NCBI RefSeq assembly: GCF_001476905.1
Contig: NZ_LDTE01000010.1
Coordinates: 1-64,000, forward strand
Reading direction: 5' to 3'
DNA length: 64,000 nt
From: Sphingomonas sanguinis
GTDB lineage: Bacteria; Pseudomonadota; Alphaproteobacteria; Sphingomonadales; Sphingomonadaceae
Below the pieces are notes generated by a model. That model made no database searches, was not told the DNA's origin, and saw nothing but the letters and a program-made list of their open reading frames with translations. How positions within the stretch are numbered: the stretch's first letter is position 1; the number at the start of each line of letters is the position of its first letter. Both the position numbers and the translations under genes were made by a program. Positions 24,012-32,418 of this stretch are shown piece after piece.

Positions 24012-25526
24012 TTATTTCACAGGCGGAACGGCCAGATCGCGCCGGACATAGAGCAACTCATGCCGCCCCTCGCGCGGGACCGACAGGACCAAGCGATAGT
24101 CGCTGGCCAGTGCGCGACGCATCTGGCCTTGCGTGGCCTCGTTCCAGGGCGAGAAGGGATCGTCCAGCGTGACGATGGCGGGCGGACGGCGGGCCAGGAT
24201 GCGGGCGACCTCGGCCGCCTCGTCGACGCCGATCGCCCCACGCTCGGCCTCATAGGCGAGCGAGGAGGGAAAGGCGTAAGGGGTCGGCACGCACCCGCCC
24301 GACAGGTGATAGAGGCTGGAATCGCCCGCAAAGACGTACGGGCATTCGCGCCCGTCGACCGCCGCCATCACCCGCGCCATGCGGCGGATACCGTCGCCCT
24401 CGCTCGGGTCGTTGGTCGCCGCGTGAAAGACGAATAGTCCCGCACCGATTACGAAGACCGCGACCACCGCCCGGCGGCGCATCGCAAAGGCGGGCGCGGC
24501 GGCGAGCGCCAGTGGGGCGACCAGCGGCAAAGCGTAATGGTCGAAAAAGGCCCCGATCATGGCAAAGGCGACCAGCGCGAAGGCCAGCCAGATGCGGGTT
24601 AGGGTCAGGCCCTCGCGCTTCGGCCCCTTGGCCCAGGCGAAGACCGCGCAGGCGATCAGCGGTAGCAACTGCCCGCCGATCCCGGCCAGCCGCCCGATGA
24701 TTTTGGCCGCCGGATAACCGCGCCGCAGCGTGATCGAGGTAAAATTGGCGAACCAGAAGGCATCGAAGGCCGCCGGTGCGCTCATCCAGAAATAGCCGAT
24801 GACGAGCAACGTCGGCAGTAGGCCCATCGCCATCCAAGCGAGCGCCGCCAGCAGGATCGCGCCGACCCGTGCCCGCGCGCGCCAGAGATACCAGAGATGC
24901 GCCAGGCCGAAGAACGCGCCCTCGACCAGCGGGGTATATTTGATCTGGATCGCGATGCCCGCCAGCAGGCATGCCACCGTGCCGCTGAGGATGATCGGCC
25001 CCACCGCGCGCCGCTCGGTCCAGCGGGGCAGCTCCAGCGTCAGGACGGCGGCGGCCATCATCGCCAGATTATAGAAGACCGGCGACTGGCCGCTCCCCCC
25101 GCTGAGCAGCGGCAGCCAGAGGATATAGGCCACGCCCGCCGCCAGTCCGGCGGGCGGGACGAGCGCCATGCGCCGCGCGGCGAACCAGATCAGCCAGGCT
25201 GTGGCGGCGGTGCAGGCGGTGCCGACCAGCTGATAGGCGAGGAAGTCGTCACCCGGCAGCAGGCGAAACCCGGCGAACAGCAGGAACAGCCCGGGCGGCT
25301 TGCGATCCCATAAGTCGATATAGAGGCGCGCGCCGTGCAGCAGGCGGTCGCCGACCAGCAGATAATATTGCTCGTCGACATGCGCGACCGGATTGCCGAA
25401 GTCGCGCATCCGGGTCAGCACCGTAAAGGCGAGCAGCATCAGGGCAACGGCCATCGGCCGGTCCGGGATCGGCCATGACCATCGGCGAAACGGCGAGGCA
25501 GGGCGGGCGGGTGTCATGTCCGTCAC
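24012..25526 (-). CDS. Membrane glycosyltransferase, GT39/PMT-like
   Basis: A polytopic inner-membrane protein (504 aa) with about ten hydrophobic helices and a soluble C-terminal third. The first extracytoplasmic loop has HVDEQYYLLVGDRLLHGARLYIDLWDRKPPG. The Asp-Glu pair and the DRKPPG turn are typical of the PMT_2/ArnT superfamily that transfers sugars from polyprenyl-phosphate donors. Start is a GTG at 25526 with GGGGG five bases upstream; an ATG three codons later is possible. It is divergent from the GT2 gene. The acceptor is unknown; cell-surface glycan or lipid modification is inferred. Confidence 0.8.
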   Translation of the reverse strand: MTDMTPARPASPFRRWSWPIPDRPMAVALMLLAFTVLTRMRDFGNPVAHVDEQYYLLVGDRLLHGARLYIDLWDRKPPGLFLLFAGFRLLPGDDFLAYQLVGTACTAATAWLIWFAARRMALVPPAGLAAGVAYILWLPLLSGGSGQSPVFYNLAMMAAAVLTLELPRWTERRAVGPIILSGTVACLLAGIAIQIKYTPLVEGAFFGLAHLWYLWRARARVGAILLAALAWMAMGLLPTLLVIGYFWMSAPAAFDAFWFANFTSITLRRGYPAAKIIGRLAGIGGQLLPLIACAVFAWAKGPKREGLTLTRIWLAFALVAFAMIGAFFDHYALPLVAPLALAAAPAFAMRRRAVVAVFVIGAGLFVFHAATNDPSEGDGIRRMARVMAAVDGRECPYVFAGDSSLYHLSGGCVPTPYAFPSSLAYEAERGAIGVDEAAEVARILARRPPAIVTLDDPFSPWNEATQGQMRRALASDYRLVLSVPREGRHELLYVRRDLAVPPVK

Positions 25527-25735
25527 GCGCGCCCCCGTGCCATCGACCGATCCCCCTCCGCAAAGGAAATCGGCACGGTTCCATGGCTCGTTAAAAAATT
25601 TTTACCGTGATGTCCGGTTGGGTGCGGGCGGCGGCGTCCTAGCCATGGAACCTCCGGGATCGGGCGATTTGGCACCGCCATTCCGGGGGGTTCGGCAACG
25701 GGGGTTGTGGAGAGTCCAGTGGGCGGGGAACGGTA
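25527..25735. promoter_or_regulatory. Divergent promoter region with long inverted repeat
   Basis: GGTTCCATGG (25577-25586) and its exact complement CCATGGAACC (25643-25652) flank 56 bases. These include an AT-rich core (TTAAAAAATTTTTA, 25591-25604), unusual in this GC-rich window. The AT-rich core likely holds promoter elements for one or both of the divergent glycosyltransferase genes. Repeat function is unknown. Confidence 0.45.
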
Positions 25736-26635
25736 ATGCTGCTCGATGCGGAAGGTGCGGCCTGGCGCAATGCCAAAGCCTGTGCCGAGGCGGGGAAGAC
25801 CGATCCGGCGAGCGCCTATGTCGCGCCGTGCTGGACCGTGATAGTGCCCTTCTTCAACGAAGAAACGCATCTGGCCGCGACGCTGGCGGGGCTGGCGGCA
25901 CAGACGGTGCGGTTCCGGCTGGTGCTGGTCGACAATGGCTCGCTGGACGCCAGCGTGCGCGTCGCGACCGAGGCCTGCGAGCGGCTGGGCCTCGACCATA
26001 TCCTGCTGCATCAGGGATTGCCGGGTAAGATCAACGCGCTGCGGCTGGGGCTCGATCACGTCCACACCCGCTTCGTCGCGACCTGCGACGCCGACACCTA
26101 TTATCCGGACGAGTATCTGGCGCAGGCGCAAGCGCTGCTGGAAAAGCCCGGCTGCGTCGTGGCGGGGGCTTATTTCATCGCGCCGGGGGACGGCGAGGAT
26201 CAACGTCGCCGCGAGTCCGCCGCCATCCGTCTGGCTGCGCGGTTCCTGCCGCGCCAGTGCCATGCGGGCGGCGCGGGCCAGGCGTTTCGGACCGAGGCGC
26301 TGAAGGCGGCGGGCGGCTTCGACCCGCGTCACTGGAACTATGTGCTGGAGGATCATGAGGTCATCCACCGCGTGATGCGCCATGGCCGCATGACCTATGC
26401 CGACGGTTTCTGGTGCGTGCCCTCGGACCGCGAGCGCGACCGCGAGTCGATCCGCTGGACGCTGACCGAGCGGCTGGTCTACAGCGTGGCGGCGCCGTTC
26501 GCGGGGGATTGGTTCTTCTACGATTTTCTGGCGCGGCGGCTGAAGGCCCGGCGTCTGACGACCGAGCGGATGCGCGAGACGGCCTATCAGCATCTGGCGG
26601 GAGTCGTGGGTGAACCAGCTTATTCTCTGCGCTGA
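25736..26635 (+). CDS. Family 2 glycosyltransferase
   Basis: A 299-aa GT-A fold glycosyltransferase with no transmembrane segment apparent. The nucleotide-sugar binding start is WTVIVPFFNEETHLAATLAGLAAQT; ATCDADTYYP gives the DxD metal site; GGAGQAFRTEAL and LEDHEVIHRVM give the acceptor-side ED motif. It overlaps the next gene (YdjC-type deacetylase) by 26 bases, indicating co-translation. Sugar transfer to a lipid or surface glycan, followed by deacetylation, is inferred from the pair. Confidence 0.85.
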   Translation: MLLDAEGAAWRNAKACAEAGKTDPASAYVAPCWTVIVPFFNEETHLAATLAGLAAQTVRFRLVLVDNGSLDASVRVATEACERLGLDHILLHQGLPGKINALRLGLDHVHTRFVATCDADTYYPDEYLAQAQALLEKPGCVVAGAYFIAPGDGEDQRRRESAAIRLAARFLPRQCHAGGAGQAFRTEALKAAGGFDPRHWNYVLEDHEVIHRVMRHGRMTYADGFWCVPSDRERDRESIRWTLTERLVYSVAAPFAGDWFFYDFLARRLKARRLTTERMRETAYQHLAGVVGEPAYSLR

Positions 26636-27410
26636 CGATTTCGCCTTTTCCACCGAAGACAGTCTGGTCATCGCCGAGCTGCTCCGCTCGGGAAAACTGA
26701 ACGCGACAAGCTGCATGACCCTTCGTCCGAACTGGAAGGACGACAGTGCGATGCTGCGCGACATGCCCGATACGGCGCAGATCGGCCTGCATCTGACGCT
26801 GACCGAGGAAGCGCCGATCCATCCCAACGGCTTTACGCAAGATGGCGTGATGCCCGGCATCGACCCGCTGACCCGCATGGCGGCGCGCGGGCAGCTCGAC
26901 GCGGGCGAGATCCGGCGCGAGGTGGAGGCGCAGTTCGAGCGGTTCGAGGATGCGATGGGCCGCCCGCCCGCGTTCGTCGACGGGCATCAGCATTCCCATG
27001 CGCTGCCCGGTATCCGCCCCATCGTGCTGGAGATCACCCGCCGCCGTGCACCGGGGGCGTGGCTGCGCACCTGCGAGGATCGGGTGAGCGCGTTGCTGGG
27101 CCGACCGTGGCGCGGCAAGGCGATCGGCAGCGCTTATCATTCGCGCGGTCTGACCCGCGCGGCGGAGGCGGTGGGGCTGCGCTGCAACCAGGGTTTTGCC
27201 GGGCATTACGGCTTTGACGGCCGCTTTTCTGAAGCTCTACCGCGTTTCTTCGACAGGGCCGGGCCCTTTCATCTGGTGATGTGCCATCCGGGAGCGGGGG
27301 GGCGTGCGGGCGATGCGATCGCGGCGGCGCGGCGGGACGAGGCGGATGTCTTGCGCGCGGTTTCGGTGTCTGACATGGCGGCGCAAAAGGGGCTGGCCTT
27401 CGCCGCCTGA
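26610..27410 (+). CDS. YdjC/ChbG-family carbohydrate deacetylase
   Basis: A 266-aa member of the YdjC family, metal-dependent deacetylases of N-acetyl sugars (ChbG, HpnK). Metal ligands are visible: Asp pair in LCADDFAF (about 9-10), His in IGLHLTL, and DGHQHSHALPG with two or three histidines near residue 130. A second conserved region is HLVMCHPG near the C-terminus. The start is GTG at 26610, inside the end of the GT2 gene. It probably acts on an amino-sugar glycolipid made with that glycosyltransferase. It might act on chito-oligosaccharides, but the location is far from the nag genes. Confidence 0.83.
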   Translation: MNQLILCADDFAFSTEDSLVIAELLRSGKLNATSCMTLRPNWKDDSAMLRDMPDTAQIGLHLTLTEEAPIHPNGFTQDGVMPGIDPLTRMAARGQLDAGEIRREVEAQFERFEDAMGRPPAFVDGHQHSHALPGIRPIVLEITRRRAPGAWLRTCEDRVSALLGRPWRGKAIGSAYHSRGLTRAAEAVGLRCNQGFAGHYGFDGRFSEALPRFFDRAGPFHLVMCHPGAGGRAGDAIAAARRDEADVLRAVSVSDMAAQKGLAFAA

Positions 27411-27455
27411 CGCGAGGGCGAGTGATTGGGTAGCGGGGGTCTGGAGGGCCGGTTC

Positions 27456-27977
27456 ATGGAGGCGCGGCCGTTGCTGCGTCGCCTGCTGGCCGCCCGGCTC
27501 GGCTCGGTCGAGGATGCCGAGGATGCGCTGCAGGACCTGTGGTTGCGCGTGGGCGATCTGGACGCGAGCCAGATTGATCAGCCCATTCCCTTTCTCTGTC
27601 GCATGGCGACCAATTTGGCGACCGATCGCCGTATCGCCGCCGCTAGGCGAGGCGCGCGCGACGGGGCCTGGGAAGAGGTGCAGCCGCAATCGGGCGAATA
27701 TGCCGATCCCGAACGCGTGGCGCTGGGCCGCAGCGAACTGGCCCGCGCGCACCGGCTGATCGCCGAGATGCCCGACCGGATGCGCGAGGCCTTCACCCTG
27801 TTCCGCTTCGAGGAGCAGCCGCAACGCGTCATCGCCGAGCGGATGGGGATCACGGTGAGCGCGGTCGAGAAGCTGCTGCGCCGCGCCTATCAATTTTTGC
27901 AGGAAAATCGTGAAGCCGGGGGTGCGGATCGGCTGTGTCGGCGTCGTCATGACGATGAAGGGAGCGAAGGCGCGTGA
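27456..27977 (+). CDS. ECF sigma factor, FecI-like
   Basis: RNA polymerase sigma-70 factor of the ECF group (173 aa). Region 2 is AEDALQDLWLRVGDLD through PFLCRMATNLATDRR; region 4 is LIAEMPDRMREAFTLFRFEEQPQRVIAERMGITVSAVEKLLRRAYQFL. GGAGG upstream supports the ATG at 27456 rather than a TTG ten codons earlier. Its stop overlaps the start of the fecR-like gene by four bases (GTGA), and a FecA-like receptor follows. It is expected to transcribe that receptor when the signal arrives. Confidence 0.9.
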   Translation: MEARPLLRRLLAARLGSVEDAEDALQDLWLRVGDLDASQIDQPIPFLCRMATNLATDRRIAAARRGARDGAWEEVQPQSGEYADPERVALGRSELARAHRLIAEMPDRMREAFTLFRFEEQPQRVIAERMGITVSAVEKLLRRAYQFLQENREAGGADRLCRRRHDDEGSEGA

Positions 27978-28903
27978 CGCTGGAGGAACAGGCGATCGAT
28001 TGGCACATCCGGCAACGCGACATGAGCGCGGCCGAATGGGATGCCTTTGCGACGTGGCTGGAGGACAGCCCGGCCCATGCGCGCGCCTATGATGCGGTCG
28101 CCATGGCCGATGCGCAGCTGACCCCACCGGAACACATGGCCGATGTCGTGCCCGAACCCGTGGCCGCGAATGACAATGCGGGCTGGGGGCGCTGGTGGCT
28201 GATGGGCGGCGTCGCGGCGGCGGTCGCGCTGGTCGCCGGGCCGGTCGCGTTGCGCTCGCGGGCCGACATTCGCATCGAACAGACCCGGCCGGGCGAGACA
28301 CGACAGATCGCGCTGAACGACGGCACCCGGATCGAATTGTCGGGTGGTTCGCGCCTGCGTTACGACAGCCATGACACGCGGAGCGCGACGTTGGAGCAGG
28401 GGCAGGCGCTGTTCCGTGTTCGCCACGATCCGTCTGCGCCGTTCGAGCTGCAGGCGGGCGATGTCGCCATCCGCGACATGGGCACCGTGTTCGACGTCCG
28501 GCGACAGGGGGATCGGCTGGACGTGTCGGTCGCCGAGGGGGCCGTGTCGCTGGCGCCGCTGGGCGAGCGCATCGCGCTGACCGCCGGGCAGGGCATTCGG
28601 CTGGACGAAGGCGGTCATCGGCTCAACCGCGTCACGGTCGATCCGGCGATGGTTGGGGGCTGGCGTGAGGGGCTGCTCGATCTGGACGGCGAGACTGTGG
28701 GGACGATTGCCGCTCGATTGCAATCCGCCTATGGCATGCGCATCGCGGTGGAGGGGCCATTGGTCGATCGCCCTGTCACCGGCGTCGTGCGGATGACGGG
28801 CGATGCCGACAAGGACGTTCCGCGTCTCGCGAAACTGATCGGAGCGGGGTGGCGCCAGAGCGGTGGGGACTGGATTTTGCGGGCGTCGAACGAGGATCGT
28901 TGA
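27974..28903 (+). CDS. FecR-family anti-sigma factor
   Basis: A 309-aa inner-membrane signal transducer. The cytoplasmic N-terminal DUF4880-type segment (TLEEQAIDWHIRQRDMSAAEWDAFATWLEDSPAHARAYD) binds the sigma factor. One membrane helix lies near residues 76-92 (WWLMGGVAAAVALVAGPVAL). The periplasmic FecR domain (GETRQIALNDGTRIELSGGSRLRYD) is followed by a C-terminal STN-like segment that contacts the receptor. The start is GTG at 27974, overlapping the sigma stop. It keeps the ECF sigma inactive until the TonB receptor transmits a signal. Confidence 0.9.
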   Translation: MTLEEQAIDWHIRQRDMSAAEWDAFATWLEDSPAHARAYDAVAMADAQLTPPEHMADVVPEPVAANDNAGWGRWWLMGGVAAAVALVAGPVALRSRADIRIEQTRPGETRQIALNDGTRIELSGGSRLRYDSHDTRSATLEQGQALFRVRHDPSAPFELQAGDVAIRDMGTVFDVRRQGDRLDVSVAEGAVSLAPLGERIALTAGQGIRLDEGGHRLNRVTVDPAMVGGWREGLLDLDGETVGTIAARLQSAYGMRIAVEGPLVDRPVTGVVRMTGDADKDVPRLAKLIGAGWRQSGGDWILRASNEDR

Positions 28904-31262
28904 ACGCGGCCGGTGGGTCGCGCCCGTTCTGCTGACCCTTTCCCTCATCGCGCCTGCCGCTGGACTGGCCCAAGGTCGGGCGGCCGTATCACCGCGCCGC
29001 ATCGCCCTTGCTCCTACCACGCTCGACATGGCGCTGCGCGAACTGGCGCGGCAGGGTGGGGTCACCGTCGTGGCGACCGATGGCGGACTGGGCCGGGTCC
29101 GCACCCGCGCGCTGTCCACCACGGCACCGCCCGCCCGCGCCTTGACACAGTTGCTGCGCGGCACCGGATACCGCGCCATCGCGATCGATGCGACGAGCTT
29201 TCGCATCACACCCTTGCCTCGACCCGTAAGGATATCACGCGCCGCGCCGCGCCCGGCCGCCCCGCCGCCGCCCTCGGGCAATGCGCAGGACATCATCGTC
29301 ACCGCCAGCAAACAGGGTACCGAACTGGCGCGCTATCCGGGCAGCGTATCGGTGGTCGGGCGCGGTGTGACCGTACCTGGCGGCTCGGTCGACCTCAGCG
29401 ACGTGGCGGCGCATACGCCCATTCTCCAGACGACGGCGCTGGGGCCGGGGCGCAACAAGCTGTTCATTCGCGGCATCGCCGACAGCAGCTTCAACGGCGC
29501 GACCGAGTCGACCGCCAGCCTCTATCTCGACGATGTGCAGATCGCCTTTGCCGGTCCCGATCCGGGGCTGAAGCTGTATGACATCGGCGAGGTCGAGATC
29601 GCCGAGGGACCGCAGGGCGCGCTCCACGGGTCGGGTGCGATCGGCGGGATCATCCGACTGACCTCCAACCCGGTGTCGCTCGATCGCGATGGTGGACGCC
29701 TGGAATGGGGCGGTGGCCTGACCCAGGGCGGGTCGCCCAGCACCGATGTGGCCGCCGTGGCGAACAAGGTGCTGGTGCCCGGCACGCTGGGCGTGCGGCT
29801 GGTCGGTTATCACGGAGTCGATGGCGGCTATATCGACAATGTCCGCACCCATGCACGCGACATCAATCGGGTGCTGACCGGCGGTTTGCGCGGCACCCTG
29901 CGCTGGGAGGTCGGTGACGGCTGGCGCGCCGAGGTCGGTGGCGGCAGCCAGTCGATCGTCGCGCGCGACGCGCAATATGTGATGAGCGAGGATGTGCTCG
30001 CCAGCCGTGCCGCGATTCCTCAGCCGTCGTGGAGCGACATGGCCTTTGGGCGGCTGCTGCTGTCCAAGAACTGGGCCAGTGGCCTGCAATTCGTCTCCGC
30101 CACCGGCTATGTCCATGGCACATCGTTCGAGCAGTTCGATGCCAGCACCCTGGGCGCGCAGCTCAGCTATCAGCTCGATGGCCGCAAGACTCTGTTCTCG
30201 CACGAGAGCCGCCTGTCACGGCGACTGCCCGGCGGCGGCTCCTGGGTGATCGGGCTCAACGTGGTTTCGGACCAGTCGGTCATGGGCCGGTCGCTAACCG
30301 TCCGCCAAGGCGTGCGGCCGGTGATCGGCGTGACCAACGTCACCCGCAGCGGCGCGATTTTTGCCGAGGCGACGCACCCCTTGACCCACCGGCTCTGGCT
30401 GACGCTGGGTGGACGCGTGACGGCGGCGCGGGTCGATGGCGAACCCTCGATCCGGCCGCGTTCGAGCAACTTCGTGCGGGGGCGCTCGACCGTACGGGTC
30501 GATCCGACCCTGGGCGTGTCCTGGCTGCTGGGCGGCAATTGGACGCTCTTCGGTCGCTACCAGTCGGGCTTCCGCACCGGTGGTCTGGCCGTCGCGGCGG
30601 GCATCGGGCGGGTCGCCAATTTCGAGTCCGATTCGATCCAGATGACCGAGGTCGGGCTGCGCCATCTGCGCCGGACGGACACGGGCCTGTCGGCCTCGCT
30701 CAGCCTGTCGCGCGCGAAGTGGACCGCGATCCAGGCCGACCTGATCAATCGCGGCGGACAGCCTGTGACCAGCAATATCGGCGATGCGCGTATATCGGCG
30801 TTGGAGGGCTGGGCGGACTGGGTGCCGCAGCGGAACTGGCACCTGACCGGTGCGCTGTTCATGACCGATAACGAAGTCCTGGGAAGGACCGCGGCGCTCA
30901 GCCGGGCGAACAACCGCCGCCTGCCGGAAACGCCCAGCGTCTCGGCGCGGCTGGGCGTGGTGCGCGACATTCCTATCGGCGCGCAATGGCTGCTTTCGGC
31001 GAAGGCGGAGGCGGCCTTTGTCGGCCCTTCGGTGCTGGGCGTGGGTGATATGCTCGACGTGCGGCAGGGCGGCTATGGCCTGGCCGATCTGGGGCTGACC
31101 GCGCGGCATGGCCGCTACACGCTGGCGGCGACGCTCGACAATCTGCTCGACGAGCGGGGCAACCGCTTCGCCTATGGCAATCCCTTCCTGCTGGGGCGGC
31201 GTAACGTCTCGACTCCAGTGCGGCCGAGAACCTTCGCTTTGCGGTTCAGCGCGGACTTTTGA
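28863..31262 (+). CDS. FecA-like TonB-dependent receptor with STN signalling domain
   Basis: Outer-membrane transducer-receptor of 799 aa. After the signal peptide (ending AAGLAQG) comes an STN domain at about 45-115 (IALAPTTLDMALRELARQGGVTVV, ALTQLLRGTGYRAIAID). A proline-rich linker then leads to the TonB box DIIVTASKQG and a plug with FIRGIADSSFNG and VEIAEGPQGALHGSGAIGG. The barrel ends in Phe (LRFSADF). The GTG start lies inside fecR, giving a 41-base overlap; no ATG fits the signal peptide, so the start is uncertain. Ligand unknown: no siderophore or sugar gene is adjacent. The 3' end overlaps the converging patatin gene by 17 bases. Confidence 0.86.
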   Translation: MGTGFCGRRTRIVERGRWVAPVLLTLSLIAPAAGLAQGRAAVSPRRIALAPTTLDMALRELARQGGVTVVATDGGLGRVRTRALSTTAPPARALTQLLRGTGYRAIAIDATSFRITPLPRPVRISRAAPRPAAPPPPSGNAQDIIVTASKQGTELARYPGSVSVVGRGVTVPGGSVDLSDVAAHTPILQTTALGPGRNKLFIRGIADSSFNGATESTASLYLDDVQIAFAGPDPGLKLYDIGEVEIAEGPQGALHGSGAIGGIIRLTSNPVSLDRDGGRLEWGGGLTQGGSPSTDVAAVANKVLVPGTLGVRLVGYHGVDGGYIDNVRTHARDINRVLTGGLRGTLRWEVGDGWRAEVGGGSQSIVARDAQYVMSEDVLASRAAIPQPSWSDMAFGRLLLSKNWASGLQFVSATGYVHGTSFEQFDASTLGAQLSYQLDGRKTLFSHESRLSRRLPGGGSWVIGLNVVSDQSVMGRSLTVRQGVRPVIGVTNVTRSGAIFAEATHPLTHRLWLTLGGRVTAARVDGEPSIRPRSSNFVRGRSTVRVDPTLGVSWLLGGNWTLFGRYQSGFRTGGLAVAAGIGRVANFESDSIQMTEVGLRHLRRTDTGLSASLSLSRAKWTAIQADLINRGGQPVTSNIGDARISALEGWADWVPQRNWHLTGALFMTDNEVLGRTAALSRANNRRLPETPSVSARLGVVRDIPIGAQWLLSAKAEAAFVGPSVLGVGDMLDVRQGGYGLADLGLTARHGRYTLAATLDNLLDERGNRFAYGNPFLLGRRNVSTPVRPRTFALRFSADF

Positions 31263-32322
31263 GCGCGTGGCCGTCGCGCCACTCTTTCTCGGGCAGTCCG
31301 GCGAACGAAGAGGCGCGGCCTAGCATGTCACGATGCGCGGCCAGCCAATGCTCCGCCTGCGCATGGCCCTTCTCGCGCAGGTCCTGAAGCACCGACCAAC
31401 GGGTATCGACCTTGCTGGTCCCCGACCGCCCGGCGAGTTCGGGCGGCGGTGAGAGCAGGTGCAGATTGACCCGCGCAATCGCCCGCATCCGCGCATCGCG
31501 CGAGGACTCGGCGCGCGCGATATCCTGAATTTCCGACAGGGCGCGCAGGTCGCGGCGCAGGCAGGCGTTGAAGCTGATGTCGCTGACCCGGCGCATCACC
31601 TCGCCCACCGAGCCTCCGACATCCTCGACGGTGAAGGGCGTCAGCTGGACGATCAGCATGTCGGTCGCGCCGATCGCATCGGCCAAGAGTGGCTCCAGCG
31701 CGGGATTGGCGGCGAAGCCGCCGTCCCAATATTCCTCGCCGTCGATCTCCACCGCCGCGAACAGTTCGGGAAGGCAGGCCGAAGCCATCAGCGCGTCCAG
31801 CGTCACGGCCGGACCGGTGAACAGCCGCGCCGAGCCGCTCATGACATGGGTGGCCGAGACGTGCAGCGGCACTTGCGTCTGGCGGGCGAGCAGGTCCAGG
31901 TCGATGCTGCTCTCCACCGCCTGGCGCAGCGCGCTCATGTCGCGCACGTTCGGCAGGAAGGGCGCGACATAGCGGCTGGAGAGCTTGGCGATATCCAGCG
32001 AGCGGCGGAGCAGCGGCTCGAAAAAGGGGCCCCCCAGCGATCCGACGTCCAGCGGCGCGAGCGGCGAGGCGTCGGCGACGTGCCGCCACAGCCGTTCCAG
32101 CGTTGCGCGGGCCCCCGCAGGCCCCTCGGCGGCATAGCCAGCGACCAAGGCGGCACCGTTGATCGCCCCGGCGCTGGCCCCGCTGACGCCGACCAGCTCG
32201 ATATCCTCCTCCAGCAAGCGCTCGATGACGCCCCAGCCATAGGCCCCGTGCGCGCCGCCGCCTTGCAGCGCCAGCGCGACGCGGGGGCGGGACGGTGACG
32301 GGGGTTCGAGACGGTCGGCCAT
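31246..32322 (-). CDS. Patatin-like phospholipase
   Basis: A 358-aa serine acyl hydrolase of the patatin/RssA family. The oxyanion loop is QGGGAHGAYGWG (about 20-31). The nucleophile elbow GxSxG is GASAG in VSGASAGAINGAAL. The catalytic aspartate is in DGGFAANPAL. A C-terminal DUF3734-like region (SEIQDIARAESSRDARMRAI, HLLSPPPE) resembles the PHA-associated patatins of alphaproteobacteria. AAGGAG seven bases before the ATG supports 32322; a frame 13 codons longer is open. No signal peptide is seen. Lipid substrate unknown. Confidence 0.9.
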   Translation of the reverse strand: MADRLEPPSPSRPRVALALQGGGAHGAYGWGVIERLLEEDIELVGVSGASAGAINGAALVAGYAAEGPAGARATLERLWRHVADASPLAPLDVGSLGGPFFEPLLRRSLDIAKLSSRYVAPFLPNVRDMSALRQAVESSIDLDLLARQTQVPLHVSATHVMSGSARLFTGPAVTLDALMASACLPELFAAVEIDGEEYWDGGFAANPALEPLLADAIGATDMLIVQLTPFTVEDVGGSVGEVMRRVSDISFNACLRRDLRALSEIQDIARAESSRDARMRAIARVNLHLLSPPPELAGRSGTSKVDTRWSVLQDLREKGHAQAEHWLAAHRDMLGRASSFAGLPEKEWRDGHALKSPR

Positions 32323-32378
32323 GGCATAGCTCCTTCTGCGGTGCATTATGTTGCAACGCACAAAGATCGAATGCCACC

Positions 32379-32410
32379 CCCGTCGCGGCGATTTTTTGTG
32401 CCGCGACGGG
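32379..32410. terminator. Strong hairpin at the end of the N-glycan operon
   Basis: CCCGTCGCGGC and GCCGCGACGGG form a perfect 11-bp stem with a 10-base loop containing six T (plus) or six A (minus). It lies eight bases past the GH29 stop and before patatin. No T tract follows the stem on the minus strand, so it may stabilise the 3' end or need Rho. Confidence 0.55.
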
Positions 32411-32418
32411 AGAGGGAT

